The notes under the pieces: generated by a model
The model's database searches: none
What the model was told of the DNA's origin: nothing
What the model saw: the letters and a program-made list of their open reading frames with translations, nothing else
Part shown: one piece after another, positions 1-12,539 of the stretch
How the letters are laid out: every line of letters begins with the position of its first letter
Position numbering within the stretch: the stretch's first letter is position 1
Program-made: the position numbers and the translations under genes
Origin: Collybiopsis luxurians FD-317 M1
Lineage: Eukaryota > Basidiomycota > Agaricomycetes > Agaricales > Omphalotaceae
Direction of reading: 5' to 3'
Assembly (NCBI GenBank): GCA_000827265.1
Contig: KN834791.1
Location: 159,445 to 223,444 of the forward strand
DNA: 64,000 nucleotides

Positions 1-605
1 GATATCCATAAATCACTTCAAAATGGAAATTTCGGTGTCAATACAGAAGGCAAATAGAAAGAAAATGGTAGGAAGATTAGAAAGTGGTCTGAAAAGCATT
101 TATGACTAAGTTTTTGAGGCAACAAGAGAGACGAAGAGTCTCTTTCTTCTCTTTCTTTTTTTTCCTTTTTTGGAAAATTTCCTTTTTGATTTTTTTTTCT
201 CTTCGACCACAACAATCGGTATCGGGCCGAATTTTTAAATTCTGTCAATTTGGACTATGTCTTCTTGCCAGAGTTAAATGTAAGTAACCAGGATTACTTT
301 ATCAGTCACAGTGAAAGTGAAGAATGGAACATGTAAGGATTTGAATGGAACCGGAAATCGCTGCTGGATGATGGCAGTGTTAACTCAGCTCGCTTCATGA
401 TCACGCCCATCAGAATAAAGCTATTTGTGGAGAGGGAGCGGGAGCATTAGTAGATCTCAACTGATGATTTCCAGGGTGACCAACCCTGGTGCACAGGAAC
501 CTTACGCACTGGTCAAAATATGAAAAATGTTATTCAGTATATAGAGGTATAAGAATTTTGAATCAGTCTCTCGGCGCACCCTTTTTGTTTAACTGAGACT
601 GGAGT
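1..605. other. Left-edge non-coding stretch
   Basis: No convincing gene is seen. Positions about 137-210 are very T-rich on the + strand, and the short open frames here are low-complexity products of that run. It is probably the 5' flank of the membrane-protein gene that starts at 606. Confidence 0.4.
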
Positions 606-2314
606 ATGGACTTAACATATGCTCAACAGGCTTCAGCAGGGTACGCCCTTGAAAAACATATATGATTTTTAACTTCTAATAAATCTTGACATAGGTGGAT
701 CCAAAGTTATTTGACTGTATTCCAGACAAGTACTATATTCTTCTGTCTTCAATATCTAGTTCAATCTCAAGCCAATCCTTAGCGCTCTTATATTGGGACT
801 ATCTCCTTACACTTTGTGTGTAGATATTTTCATCTTGATCAACGGGAATGTTCTGAACTTTGTCCTTCCAGCCAATGAAGTTCAGTATTTCTGGAAACGC
901 CCGGTGGGCATAATCACAGTGCTTTTCTTCCTCAATCGCTACATTTCAGTGCTGGGAAGCATTATTGTGATCAACATGGTATTCAGCTCTCCCAGTGAAT
1001 CGGTCGGTTTTTCCCTTCCAATCCATCCTGCCAATTCTCTCTAATTCAAATAGCAGAGGTGCGGTGTAGTCAAATTTTCTGCTATCAAGCTGACAGTTAT
1101 GTCAGCTGTTGGGTGCTCTATACTCTGCGTGAACTCCTGCTCATTGTGACCTCGGTTATAGTCGGAGGTAAGATTTCTTTCACCAGTTCTAAGATTTCAA
1201 ATGACCTTTTTCGCATCCCAGTGCTCCTTACCATCCGCATATATGCCTTGTATAATTGCAATAAGTGCATACTCACTGTTATGATTTCCACTGCCTGTAT
1301 ATTGTTGATGCTTGCACTTGTCAGTGTTCCTTTTATCCATCTGGCTTGCTTTCATCTGAGACAATTATAGTTCACAACATTCTTTCATTCTTTGGAAGAG
1401 AAGTTCACAAGTCTCACCATGGACAGGTGTGATGTAGCATTGTCGTTTATTGAGTGCGCATCATATTATCATGTCTCCTCCTGCAGAAAATTCCTTATCT
1501 CAATACCAGATCTGTTCGTACGTCTTGCGAGCAAGCTTTGAAATCTCATCCCAAGTTCCAACTCCCTACACAGGACAAGCTGCTGCTTGGGAGGCTTTGT
1601 TTTTGTACGATTTCATGCTATTTGTGATGATATTACTCAAAGCCTACAAAACACATCGCGAACTGCGGCCACTCAAGTTACCTTTGATCGACATTATTCT
1701 TCGCGATGGTAAGGATTGAAGCTGCCCCTCTGATTGTTTTAATGTAACCTTCTTTCAGGATCACTGTACTTTGGGTGAGTCCCTTGACATATCAGCACAC
1801 CGACAGGGATTCAATTGTCCACCCCTTTCTCATTCATGAAAGCGCGATGGCTGTTATAAATGCAGTAAGTGCTGATTTAGTTCCCTCAGACGAAAAGTTC
1901 TTACATCCATTTACAGATCAATATCTCAACCTTTTATGTGAGTATCAATCCCAGTTATTGCTTCGAAACACTAATCCGCAGCTGCTGCTGAAGTATGTTC
2001 CGGTATGACCACCATAGCTCCTAGAAATGGCTGCAAAAAATTGATGCTTTTTCTAAACCTAGCCATACGAACGAGGTTTACTATCTGGATCTGCAAGCAG
2101 GTACTGTCTTCGTTGATATAACTAATAATATAGCCTTTGAAAATCCATTCTTTTCAGCATATCTGTCATAATGATGTCGCGACTTATGTTCAATCTTCAT
2201 AAAATAGCGGACTCAGGACTGTATACATCGCATGTCACAACAGTCCAACTACTAGGAACCCACAGTACTTGGCCAGAATTCCAGGAGGAAAATCAGCAGC
2301 TATTTTATGATTGA
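606..2314 (+). CDS. DUF6533 multi-pass membrane protein
   Basis: Product: an integral membrane protein of the basidiomycete DUF6533 family; its function is unknown. A short first exon reads MDLTYAQQASA, then an intron to about 725. The next exon carries the family hallmark ALLYWDYLLTL, and after an intron ending near 870 comes FWKRP followed by FLNRYISVLGS, the usual order of this domain. Further exons give hydrophobic helices and the motif LTIRIYALYNCNK (family pattern LRxYALYxxN) near 1225-1265. The last exon reads ISVIMMSRLMFNLHK, a usual C-terminal end, and stops at 2314. At least seven exons are needed and the internal boundaries between 1400 and 2160 are uncertain. The family assignment rests on the ordered motifs; the role is not known. 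Confidence 0.75.
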
Positions 2315-3249
2315 CACTTCAAAAAATGAATCATAGAGCTTGTAGCATATTGCAGAACCATGGAATAAATATTTGGAGCTTTGATTCACAAATGTCCTAT
2401 TTTTTGTCAACTGTGACAAAGACGGCTATCCATCGAATGTACTGCACTGTAAACTTTTTGTAAGCCGGTCTGGCTAAATGGGATGTACTTACACCCAATG
2501 CCACGGTTATTCTTCACAACTTCACAATTCACAATCATTGGTGATACCAAACAATAGAGCTAGCTCTAATATCTGGGAACTGCCTGTTGGTAGGGACGGG
2601 TAGATGAAATTAAGGCGTGCGGGTCAGGTTTAAGCCTAGGGGTTAGTAGTAGATCGATATAAGTATGTTGACCTCGACGTCGACGTTCTAATTGATTACA
2701 GTAGCTTGTGTACATAGTAGGGTTGTGAAAATAATTTCTGAGCTATTCAATTCGAAATTATCTTAGATATCATACTGAATAGTATGCCTCGTACGGCCGC
2801 GGGAGAAGTTGATCCGACTGACCGATTCAAATACCCTGGTGGGTGCGGGAGGGGGTCGAGCCTAACCAAACCATCTAAATTGTAGCAAGCTCTCTTCGTT
2901 GTCTTTGAGAGTTCCTTCGCTTCACTCATGTAGAGCAACGGTTCCCCAACCAGCTGTTCTGCGGTGTACCAGTGTGTTACCGCGAGAGGTTCATTTGGCT
3001 TCTGCTACGGAGGTATGAAGTGGTGATCATATCTCGGATGAGAAGTAATGGAATGTCAATGGGGACATACACCTGCATCAGTTTCGAGTTGAACGTGCGC
3101 TGGTGGCGGCCAAGTCATTGGTGGGGGCGCCCGGAATAAACGTGAATTCGTCCCCACACAGAGACGTCGTACGGAAGACTCAGGTCCGGGTCCGTCTTGG
3201 GACCATTTCTAAAATAGCAACGTAAATCGATGACATTCAAGTGAAACTG
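2315..3249. other. Intergenic region, nothing coding recognised
   Basis: About 0.9 kb separates the DUF6533 gene from the phospholipase-like gene. Only short frames without recognisable motifs or splice logic are present. The last 100 bases should contain the promoter of the downstream gene. Confidence 0.4.
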
Positions 3250-3257
3250 TATAAATA
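3250..3257 (+). promoter_or_regulatory. Likely TATA box of the PI-PLC-like gene
   Basis: The sequence TATAAATA lies about 75 bp upstream of the start codon at 3325, a plausible position for a fungal TATA box. No other core element was identified. Confidence 0.5.
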
Positions 3258-3324
3258 CGAAACTCCTGTCTTTCCCCTTCGACCTTCTTGCACCCCGGGA
3301 CTACTGGGATAAGTCCAAGACGAT

Positions 3325-5062
3325 ATGGTCTTCAAAATGCACTCGAGGTTTACCGGGATTCTCTTGATTCTATCCCAACTCACTTCCACCGCGATCTCTT
3401 CCTCAGTCTCCGACTCTGCCCAACAGTCTCTCGCTCAAGCTGCTCTTGCAGAAATCCTTCAGCGCGGAGCCCCAATTTTAGGTACGCGTCCAATCCACCT
3501 GTACAGTCCTTCTAGCACAAAATTAACTTGTGTGTAGGCTTTGACACGGGATGTTCGCCTGCCACGAGCGCGACGTGCGATTGGATGGCGAAGATTCCAG
3601 ACGACACAAAGTTGGTTCATATGAGCATTCCTGGGACACATGATTCTAGTACATGTATGCTGCTATTTATGCAATGATACCACCTCCCGAGTTCTATCGC
3701 AATTTCTTCTGACTTTCAGGGAATTATACTCAAGCCACGCAAGATTCTCTCATCGGATATACAGGAGTGTACGTGTTATTTTTACTATATTCATATTCCT
3801 CTCTTCATGAATGGCATCCTCAGAATCACGCCAGCAGAGTTCTTCCAATGTCAAGAGCACTCCTTCTTTCAAATGCTCAACGGCGGTATTCGCGTGTTTG
3901 ACCTCCGCATCGCTTGGAATCCAGGAAATGAAACAATTGGATTCTACCACTGTGAGTTGGAATTACCTTAGTGTCTAGTCCGATATTCATTCCTTCCCTT
4001 AGCCCAAGCCCTTCTTGCACCCGAAACCCGGTTCGAAGACGTCTTGTTCGGATTCTACTCCTGGCTCGACGCTCATCCAACAGAGGCAGTCCTCCTTTCC
4101 ATTAACCATGAATCTGGTACGGGAACAGAGTACACTACAGCATTCCAGGAACACCTCTACGATGTCCTAAGTGGGGAATTGGCATCCAAATATTGGGTGC
4201 AGGTTAACGGAACGGTGAGTTGGCGCCGCGCGTACTCTGGAGTATTTACTTGACACTGATATTGTTAATTCAACTTGCTCGCTACGGCATTTGCTCACTA
4301 CGGCATTTGCTCACTACCACATTTGCTTGTTATCGCATTAGCTCGGCACTCTAGGCGAAGCTCGCGGCAAACTCACTCTTTTACAACGATACGACTGGAA
4401 CCTCCTCCCTACCGGTCCAGCATACAGCAAGCGTTTCGGAATTCATCTCGACCCAGAAGACTGGACTGACAACGACCCGAATATCACGCTTGTGTATAAT
4501 ACCGTGAACGGCGTTGAGCAAATTGCATATATCGAAGTGCGTTTTAACCGCATGCGCAATTTTCTGGTTAGTTTTGTGTGCTGAGAACTCGAATTTGTAC
4601 AGGATTACTATGAAACGGATGGTGTACCAACCGGCGCTGGGCCCGCAGAGAACATACAGTGGAAATATAACGCGACAATTGCGCATCTGCAAGAGGCGAT
4701 CAACCCTAATATTCATCCGGACCAGCTGTATATCACTTTTGCAAGCTCGGAGCATGATACGGATGGGGAGACTCCTAGGGTATGCATGGAACGTAACGAT
4801 TTTAGTTTTGCTGTGCTCATAACCTCCGTTTGTATGGTATCTTGCAGATCATGGCCCTTGGAAATGGAACGGATATCCCTGGTGTCAACCAAAAGATTCT
4901 GCCATTTTTGCAGAAGAACAAGGGAAAGAGGTTCGGGATCGTCAGTGAGTGCTTCCTTACGGGCGAAATCTTCTCTGATATAGATTGTTCTGATTATGAA
5001 ACCCAGTGCTTGACTTTTTCGACACAGTACCTGGCTTGGTGGAAGCGATTATCAATGCTTAA
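3325..5062 (+). CDS. Secreted PI-specific phospholipase C X-domain-like protein
   Basis: Likely an extracellular PLC-like phosphodiesterase. Residues about 8-25 after the start at 3325 (FTGILLILSQLTSTAISS) form a signal peptide. After the first intron comes the X-domain opening VHMSIPGTHDSS, with the catalytic-type His. Then follow ITPAEFFQCQEHSFFQMLNG, GGIRVFDLRIAWNPGN, FYSWLDAHPTEAVLLSINHE, LLQRYDWNLLP and a C-terminal LDFFDTVPGLVEAI before the stop at 5062. This order matches PI-PLC-X proteins of ascomycetes and basidiomycetes, which have no Y, C2 or PH domain. About nine exons are needed, all with GT-AG ends. An alternative start at 3337 would still leave the signal peptide. The intron at 4215-4341 contains a tandem repeat. 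The substrate cannot be told from sequence; phosphoinositide specificity is inference. Confidence 0.85.
4274..4353 (+). repeat. 16-bp degenerate tandem repeat across an intron 3' end
   Basis: Five successive 16-base units (4274, 4290, 4306, 4322, 4338) share the core TTGCTCACTACGGCA. Units 2 and 3 are nearly identical; units 4 and 5 have drifted. The first four lie inside the intron of the phospholipase-like gene, and the acceptor AG at 4340-4341 falls inside the fifth, so the repeat reaches into coding sequence. Confidence 0.8.
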
Positions 5063-5171
5063 GTGACTCCTCGTCAAAATTTCCTGTCTTTAAATCGGTA
5101 TTAGTTTTACATTATACTCTAAATCTTCAAGTTTTACATGTCATATAAGGCTACATCGTGAGATTAAGCAA

Positions 5172-6636
5172 TTAAGCAGAGGGTAAGAAGACAAAACTGG
5201 TCCTATTCTGAACATCCTGGTTACTCGCAACCAAGGTCAAATTCCTCCCACCATCCGTTCGCTCTAAAACGGCCACTCCACCAGTGGTCGTAGCTCCTGC
5301 GACGATAAACGCATCTCCGCCGTCATCCACCCTTCCCAATGCCATGCTGCGAATTTGCTGCAGGCCCGTGGGGACTTGGGCAATGAGGTTGAACGAGTAG
5401 CCTGCCGAGTTTGCGTCTGTTCCATCAAGTTCCGGGTCCGAGTCCCGCTGATGACGAAGGGTGCTGGACCTGCTCACGCGCTTCATACGCGCGTTCCGCC
5501 TCTCATTCGTACTCGTGTTCGTTGGAGTGGAAAGCGTCAACGAAGTCCCATTGACGAATTCGAAAATGGCTATCGTATCGCCCTTTGGATCGATAGTAGA
5601 CCCAATATTGCGATTACTAACGTAGATCAGAGGATTCGGGAACCTATCGGTCGGCGTAGAAATTAACAGTTCCGCAGCGGCGAATTTGGATCCAGGTAGG
5701 GCATCGGTGGGAAAGGTGGAGACGTTGGCGAGAAGGGTGGTTGTGGTTCCGTTGGGCGCGTTGGGGATACGTTGGGCAGTGAGCGTGGACGTCGTTTCGG
5801 AGACGACGAAAAGAATGTCATCTAAAATGAGGATCACATTAGACAACAGGCTGGATAGTCGAATCGAAAACGTACCCAAGATGGCTAATCTTCGAGGCCC
5901 AGAGCCAGGATCCCTATCGATTTGTCCCTGTACTGCAAAGCTACCGCTACCAGGAGCGCCGGTCCTGCCCAAGCGCCAGATTTTGTCAGCTCCCTGTGAT
6001 AACAAAGATCAACAACAGTCAAGTCGGAGAAATGAGAGTACGGCGTACAAGGTCCGCCACGAGCACCTCGTCATTGTACTCCAGCGACATGTGTGGGTTC
6101 GACTTGCCTCCCTCTGGAATAGGAAAGGCCACACCGGGTGAGTTGGTTTGAAAAGTTAAAGGGTCGTTCGGATCGGTTGAGATGAAGGAGCAATTTGGGG
6201 AACCAAACTGCGCAAACGAGATGAGATTACAGCGAAGAAAGCAAACTGAGTCAACTTACGTTCATGGCCGATACTTCACCGGTAGACAATGGATTTGTGA
6301 AAGTCGGACCGACACCTTGCGTGGAAACAGTGTCAATCAGGGACACTGTACTATCGTTATTCACAGTGAATGATTGAAGGTTTCCAATGGTTTGAATCTC
6401 GTTGACAGCGCTACATGGAGTTCATGTCATCAGACGGGGACAAAAAGATACAATAAGAGATAAAGAACACACTAGAGCACCCTTGAGTTATTCGGGTGAA
6501 GAGCGATCCATGAAGGATCGTCTCCAGTGACGCTTTGGCCAATGATTGACAATGTGTTACTGTCGTTGCTGAAGACATAGGTAGAGATGAAACCAGGTAC
6601 CGCGAAGCCACCTGCGAGGATTGTAAAGTTGACCAT
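5172..6636 (-). CDS. Lactonase-type seven-bladed beta-propeller protein (copy 1)
   Basis: A probable member of the lactonase/6-phosphogluconolactonase-like beta-propeller family. The start at 6636 opens MVNFTILAGGF, nearly the same as the paralogue at 40636. Later exons contain ADKIWRLG, then LFVVSETTSTLTAQRIP, and the family signature LIYVSNRN followed by DTIAIFEFVNG. It ends with GGRNLTLVASNQD and stops at 5172-5174. The reading frame is open across the exons examined. Compared with copy 2 it has an extra loop of about 35 residues rich in Arg, Ser and Asp after the IFEF strand. Whether it hydrolyses 6-phosphogluconolactone or another lactone cannot be told. It is transcribed towards the phospholipase-like gene, whose stop lies 110 bp away. 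Confidence 0.8.
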
Positions 6637-7202
6637 AATAAAGAATGAATGTAAAGTTTTTGAAGGGAGTGGAACGCGCGAAAAATTGAAAGAGTCGTTA
6701 GAAGTTCGGGGGCGTAACAAAGGTTTTGATGAGCGCTGCTCAAATACACGTCGCAAGGGCCAAAAGAGGTGAGGTTTCAAGCTTGCGACGCGAATAGCCC
6801 AAGTTCCTTTTAAAAGGACCACGGGCGCTTATTTGACAATAACTGTATTCAGTTGAACGGATCCATTGTTCGTAACCTCAGAAAAAGAACAACAAACATC
6901 CGGCTTTGATGATCTGCACTGACTTCGATCTTGGCGTGCGAGGGAATGCTTGATGAAAGCTTAGGTCAGAGCAAGAAAAGTTAGTGAGAAAAGAGCATGA
7001 CGTCTAGCCGTATATGGACTGGAAAGTCGATATGGACTGACTTGCAGAAGTACAGCGGATTCTAGCATGAGGCGGACGTGAACGAAATGTCGAGGAAGTA
7101 AACTGAAAGTCAACTTACCTTGCATCAAACAGGAAGTGCACGAAGAAAGTGTCTCAGCGATATGAATACAAACAGATTCAGAACGGGAAATAATTGGATA
7201 TT
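6637..7202. other. Spacer between lactonase and proteasome genes
   Basis: This 0.57 kb stretch lies upstream of the lactonase gene and downstream of the proteasome gene, both on the minus strand. The open frames seen here (for example 6961-7299 on the minus strand) have no recognisable motifs and look like chance reading of 3' UTR and promoter sequence. Confidence 0.4.
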
Positions 7203-7894
7203 CTACAGCTCTACTTCTCGTGTACCATCCTTGTCCACTACTTTCACCTTGTACTTTCCGGGACTGACGACAAGACGTTTGGCGACTTCGTCGATGCATC
7301 TTTTGAGAGTCTCCAATCCCTCCTCGAGAGAAGCTTCCGGGTTGTGATAGCTATGACAAAGAGTAAGTGATCTGGCTGAAAAGATAAAATTTAACTCGTA
7401 CCGGTCGAGCAAACTGAGCGCAAAGTAGCTTCCGTATCCGTGAGCACCAAAGGGCACCTCTGCTATCGTCCCCAAATAGTCTATCCAATATAGATGCGGT
7501 GTGTCTGATGTTACATCGAATCCACCAAGAATGAGATTGACAGCGTAGGGCTTTCGAGAACGAAGCGACTGGGCTAATGAACGACGGATCCATGACGCGG
7601 CAGCGGATGGGGTCAGGGAATAGTTGTTTCGAATGTGGAAAAGACGAAGATTGCGTTCGATGTATTCAGAGAATTGAATGGTGTCACCTGGAAAGCGCGT
7701 TCAGCAAATTTGTATGAAAATCCACGTAGAAATTATCGCTGACCTGGTTCACCAGAGTACGCCATGAGCAAATGAGGGGAGACGATTTTGATTTTGTCCT
7801 CATCGTGCTTCATTTTGACGATGGAACGAGCTGCAGTGGTATCTGAGGCAACGATAACATAGTCCTTGCCAGTGAGAGCGAACGAGGTTTCCAT
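7203..7894 (-). CDS. PSMB2 (PRE1 in yeast): 20S proteasome subunit beta type 2 (beta-4)
   Basis: A structural, non-proteolytic beta-4 subunit of the 20S proteasome. The protein begins METSFALTGKDYVIVASDTT with no cleavable propeptide and no catalytic N-terminal Thr, as expected for beta-4. Three exons: 7894-7744; then, after an intron at 7688-7743, one with LLMAYSGEPGDTIQFSEYIE across the junction, LGGFDVTSDTPHLYWIDYLG and PFGAHGYGSYFALSLLDR; and, after an intron near 7349-7400, the final exon with VSPGKYKVKVVDKDG. The total is about 210 residues, close to the usual length. It diverges from GLE1, with 240 bp between the two starts. Confidence 0.95.
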
Positions 7895-8134
7895 TCTGAA
7901 TGATGGTCAAAAGCAAGTTGCGTATGCACGACCGTATACGCGTCGTTTCCAAATCAAGAAATCACGTGATCACAAGAGCGCTAATTCAAGCGCTCGTTCC
8001 CTGTTTAGCACTTGCCTTCTACCCTCCACCATCTGTTCACGTTCATGATCATACCCTCTAGATTCTGAATTTCCTGCATTACATAGAAACCCGGGCCCAC
8101 AATTTTGGCCCAAATTCGCCTACATACCTTAAAC
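7895..8134. promoter_or_regulatory. Divergent promoter region PSMB2/GLE1 with an E-box palindrome
   Basis: These 240 bp separate the start codons of two housekeeping genes transcribed away from each other. At 7961-7970 lies the perfect 10-bp palindrome ATCACGTGAT, whose CACGTG core is the classic site for bHLH factors such as Cbf1-type proteins. Use by both genes is inference. Confidence 0.5.
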
Positions 8135-10253
8135 ATGCGATTCAGTGCGCCGCGATCTGTATCTCCTTTACGAGAAAGAAGGTAAGAATCAAATTAAGGA
8201 GAATGAAATCATTCCAAACTCTTTTCAAGGATAAAGCAAAGGAGGAATCGAGTCACCTCGCCACCAAGACGGCCTTCAACGTTTGGCCTTGATTCTTCTT
8301 CAGAATCAGACTCGGATTCTGACGAAACTCAACCCGACTCAGAGTCAGAAGGGTCTTTACCAGACTTTTCAGACTCGGACTCTTTCTGCTATGATTCAGA
8401 TACCGAACCTCCTCCGCTCCCTTCGTGCGTCCAATTCGATAATTGAAAGTTATTGTCCCTTTCATCCCAACACGTGTTTTTAGCAAACCACAAAGAACCT
8501 CTTCGCGGTCTGTGCGAGAACAAAGTCACATAGACGATACCATCGCTGCTATACGGCTACGTACGCGCCATCATGACCCATATGAAGAATGGGAAAGGGA
8601 AATGAAGAAGGATTCACTGGTATGTCCGCCAACGGTTGGTATTACGGCCGAATTTATATTTGAATTATCCGCGTAGCGTGCCGCTCGCCAAAGTTACACC
8701 AATGCCCAGGCAAGGTTTCTACAGTATCAAAAGCAGCACAACCTCGAAGAGTCCAGACGCCTTGCGGCAGAGTTCAAACAAGACGAGCTACAGATCATTC
8801 AGAGGCTAGATAACTTTCGTCTTCAACACCAAGCGAGGGAAAAAACGCTTCAGGAAAAACTAGGCGAACGCAATGACAAACTTTGGAAAAGGATCGAGGA
8901 TTCCATCAAATTGGAGCAGGATAAGGTTCAAGCGAGATTGGATGAGGAGAGGAAGGTCAGAGAAGAAGCTGAGAGAAGACGAAGGGAAGAGGAAGAGAAG
9001 AAGCGGCAGGAGGAACAGAGGAAGAAGGAAGAGGAGGAACGGATAAAACGAGCGCAAGAGGAGGCTAGGCGGGCTAAAGAGGAGGAAGAAAGACGGTTAC
9101 GAGAGGAGCAAGAGGCAGCAATACGGGAAGCTAAACAGAGAGAGGACAGATTGAAGGCCGAGGAGGAGAGTAGGAAAGTTGCGGGCATGACTACATCCCA
9201 GGAAGATTGGAAAGAGGCCCGGAAGCATCTTCAAGTAAGTTATAAGCAGTGGAACTCCGTCGCGTTCCTAACTACGAATAGATGGCCAAAACACAAGGTA
9301 CGCGATTTGTGAAAGCAAATACAACCTTGAAGCCTCTGTGGACCGCTGGAAGACGCGCTATCACAGCCAAGATTGGCCAGCTGACGAACGACGCCGAGAC
9401 GATAAACCGGGTAGTGAGTATACAGACTATCTCTTAATTTTGCTGTTTCTTAACCTTTCCTTCTAGTCAATTCAACTTATTGCAATCCTCCTACCTCCGG
9501 CGGGCCCCGTACCTCCCCCAGTGTACACTGCCCTCCTTTCATCCTTGGCCAAAGCTATTATCCTCCAGGCCGAAACCGAAATCACCGCCGAAAAACGTTC
9601 CGCTATCCCCCTCGCCCAGGTCACCTTCATCTGCCTCGAACGCCTCGAAGGCTTCCCTGAAGTTTTTTTCGCGAAAATGACACAGCGCATCGGCCCGTGG
9701 GCCATTCCGTGTCCTATCCCTGAAAAAGACTTTGATGACCGGCCGTGGAAAGATGATGCAGAGGTGAGGAAGATGCAAGGTTTCAGGTCGAGTGAGGATG
9801 GGGTTATGGAGACGCAGACGGAGTACACGGATCGCGTCAGGGGAGTCATACGGTTGTATTTCTCGGTACTCAAGATTGTGCCGATGAAAGCACCGTTGAA
9901 AAAGATGTTTCAACTTCCGAGGTATTGGACGTGGATGGCGAGGTTATTGGGGTATAGGACATTGTTGGCGACGTCAGTCGGAGCTGAGGTACTTTTTGGT
10001 ACGGCTCAATGATCGTTTTCTTTTAAAGTTTGCGATACTCATGCTTATGTCCCGATTTTTAGTGGCCCTCGAAGTCATCGGAAAAGACGCCCTGCAGATA
10101 TGGGGATACCAGTTTGTCAAAATCCTTCGTCTGATTTACGATGCAGCTACCGAGGGTTTGGGTGATGGGAAGCTGCTCGGGGGTACGTCTCCTGAAGGAA
10201 TAGCAGCCAGAGCTCGTGTGAAGTTGGAGGTGGAGAACATAATGAATGGGTAG
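8135..10253 (+). CDS. GLE1: mRNA export factor GLE1
   Basis: GLE1 sits at the cytoplasmic face of the nuclear pore and stimulates the DEAD-box helicase Dbp5 during mRNA export. The first exon (8135-8170) opens MRFSAPRSVSPLRERR. The next has an acidic Ser/Asp run (LDSSSESDSDSDE). A long charged coiled coil rich in Glu, Arg and Lys follows at about 8750-9190, then the conserved C-terminal domain: ITAKIGQLTNDAETINRV, AEKRSAIPLAQVTFICLERL, FFAKMTQRIGPWAIPCPIP and LPRYWTWMARLLGYR. The end reads LQIWGYQFVKILRLI with the stop at 10253. This order is diagnostic of the GLE1 family. About seven exons are needed; the short first introns were placed by frame continuity. Confidence 0.92.
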
Positions 10254-10592
10254 AGTAGTTGGTTGCTTGATTGGATTTCCTTTTGGTCGTTCTTTTATAT
10301 CATTCACATTTTCGCCTTCGTTTTGCAAGCATCAAGTAATGTATCAATATAAATTACCTTTTCGCAGTGTCCGAACGTGGGCGTGCCATCAGCTTGCTAC
10401 TGTTCACTTTTTTTCTAATTCGATTTTTGTCTCTGTGTCCGTTCATGAGCAACCAGTACGCTTTTATTCTACAGTAGCTGCTGAATTACCATTTATGGAA
10501 GTCTTCTTCGCCTCCTGAGTGATCACCATGCTTCAGCTTCTCGTAAGTCTTTCTTCCCAACTACCACTGTATGCCATCACAGAACGTGTAAT

Positions 10593-12231
10593 ATGTATCC
10601 GCCAGTCACGGTCGTCGTGCATATACGATATGCTCGACAAAAGGCTCGCGCCATGCTCAAACGCAACACGGTGAACAGATACGACAAATTGAGAGCGGAT
10701 TTGAGCATGCTCAAGCTGCCTCATCCTCCAATGGCCAATGTCGCTGAACCTACGGATAAGGACATAGCGTTTTATTGGCAGACTAAGAAACATTCGGTTC
10801 GTGTCCTAGTAGCCTCTGTTCTCAACTGGAGACATACTGTATAATCTAGCGGTTGTGGGGTACGATTGACAATGTCGTTCGAATGATTGAAAACAGTAGG
10901 GAGTCGGTCGCGGCGCTGATGAATGCGGCACAAATGTACGTGTTTTTCCTTCCAGCCGTCCTACTAGGATCTTGATGGCGGTAATCATTTCTCGTCTGGC
11001 AGTGATCGCGTTTGGAAAGAAGAACTGTTCGTATCTGCTTTGCTTCGGTTATCACTAGAGTGGACTGAAAGTCTCCGATAGATATGGACACGTCAATCCC
11101 TTTACTCTACTACCTGGTACACGACCCAATCAAGCTTCACGTCGAATGAGCTCTCCGAATCCTCATCTGCGCCATAAACCCCGTTCTCCAAGTCGGACGT
11201 GTTATAGATCCCAATCACGCTCCCCTAGCTCACGCCGCTCCCCTTCTCTTTCCTTATCTCGTCAAAATAGCTACCCTGAATATCGTAGCAGTCTGGCTCG
11301 CAGAAAATCTAGTTTGGAATATCGAAGACGGCAGCGATCTAGGTCGCTCAGTCCGCCCAGAAGAACTTTGTCTAGCACTAAAACGGAAGATGCACTGCGT
11401 AGTATTGAATCTGTGCAGATGGCTCTCATTGATATACAGAATGGTCGGGGAAAGCAGGAGGGATTTGACGATAGGCAAGGCGAAGTATGGTCCGTGGGCC
11501 TCCCTCCCCCTCATCCCAGTTTGCCTAGTATTCCGAACACCTCTCCTTCCCCTACTGCTCCCTCTTTTGCCCCGCCTCCTCCTCCTTATTCTCCCCCTCC
11601 CTTGCCTAGCGAGCGTAGCTCCAAAATGGTAAGATACGCAGGCTTCAATTACTGCTTTCGTTACCCACGTTTTCACAGGAAGCTTTTAACACCCCCACTT
11701 CCCTTCCAACGCCCGATTCTCAGTACTTGCCCAAGGAATCATCAGACCTTGAAGACGTTTCGATGAGTTTTGACAAAAATTCTCTGCCTATTGAAGATTA
11801 TAAAAGCAACGCTAGACGCATCTCCGAGTTGACACGCGAATTTTGGGATACCAGACGAAATATCTCTGCCATCTCGCAGAGATGTCTGAGCCTCGAGAAG
11901 CAGATTAGAGCGGAACTAGATAAAGCCAATCGAAGGAAGGGCGGTGAGTTTTTTTGTTCGCCTTTTAGCGGTTCGTTGACTGACGAGCACTCGATTCATC
12001 TTGAATTAAGAAGATTTACTCGCGGAAGCAGAAAGGACTTTACAGTATGAACGCAAGCGACGCAAGGACGCAGAGGTGATATTAGAGGATGTTTTGAGAG
12101 AGTGTAAGAACCCGACGATCGTTCCCACGCTGCTTAACACTCTTGCGTGCTCTGAATTCAACTCGGAGCATGTGTGCGCGGGTTATCAGTCGACTGGGCA
12201 GAGTGCTATTCAGCAGACGGTTGGACGATAG
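10593..12231 (+). CDS. RS-rich, coiled-coil hypothetical protein
   Basis: Not a family I recognise. Reading from the Met at 10593 gives a basic N-terminal segment (YARQKARAMLKRNTVNRYDK). A middle exon follows with WGTIDNVVRMIENSRE, then an Arg/Ser-rich block at about 11150-11370 (CYRSQSRSPSSRRSPSLSLS) like SR-type splicing or RNA-binding proteins, and a proline-rich stretch. The C-terminal half has a predicted coiled coil (LTREFWDTRRNISAISQRC) and, after the last intron, LAEAERTLQYERKRRKDAEV and CKNPTIVPTLLNTLACSE. About seven exons. A Met at 10529 with an extra exon is an alternative start. Its 3' half is duplicated at 15445-16200. A role in RNA processing is only suggested by composition. 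Confidence 0.65.
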
Positions 12232-12539
12232 CTATTGTGGAGGTCCAGTTACTTAGTCTTAAGGAAACTCGCACATCTTCATTCTACCCCAGCTCGCATT
12301 GTATTCTTTTAGAGCTTACTTTCCTGTATACCTTTCGAGACTCTAGATCTACAAGGTTATTGCTTCGTTGCCCACGTTCAACGTTCAACCTGGGCTTATC
12401 CTGGCACCTACAATTTGAATAATAGTTTTGGCCTTACTATGTAACAGGAGATATTCGATCGACAGTATTTTATATGGCAGCATTCCTGGTCCTCCAGAGT
12501 TGATATCCCTTTATCTCGATCCGCGGGACTGAAAACTAT

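Noticed and set aside
5355..6141. Two + strand frames over 100 codons
   Set aside because: They lie antisense to the lactonase copy 1 exons, which have family motifs.
8860..9188. Leu/Ser-rich open frames antisense to GLE1
   Set aside because: They are the mirror of the Glu/Lys/Arg coiled-coil codons of GLE1.
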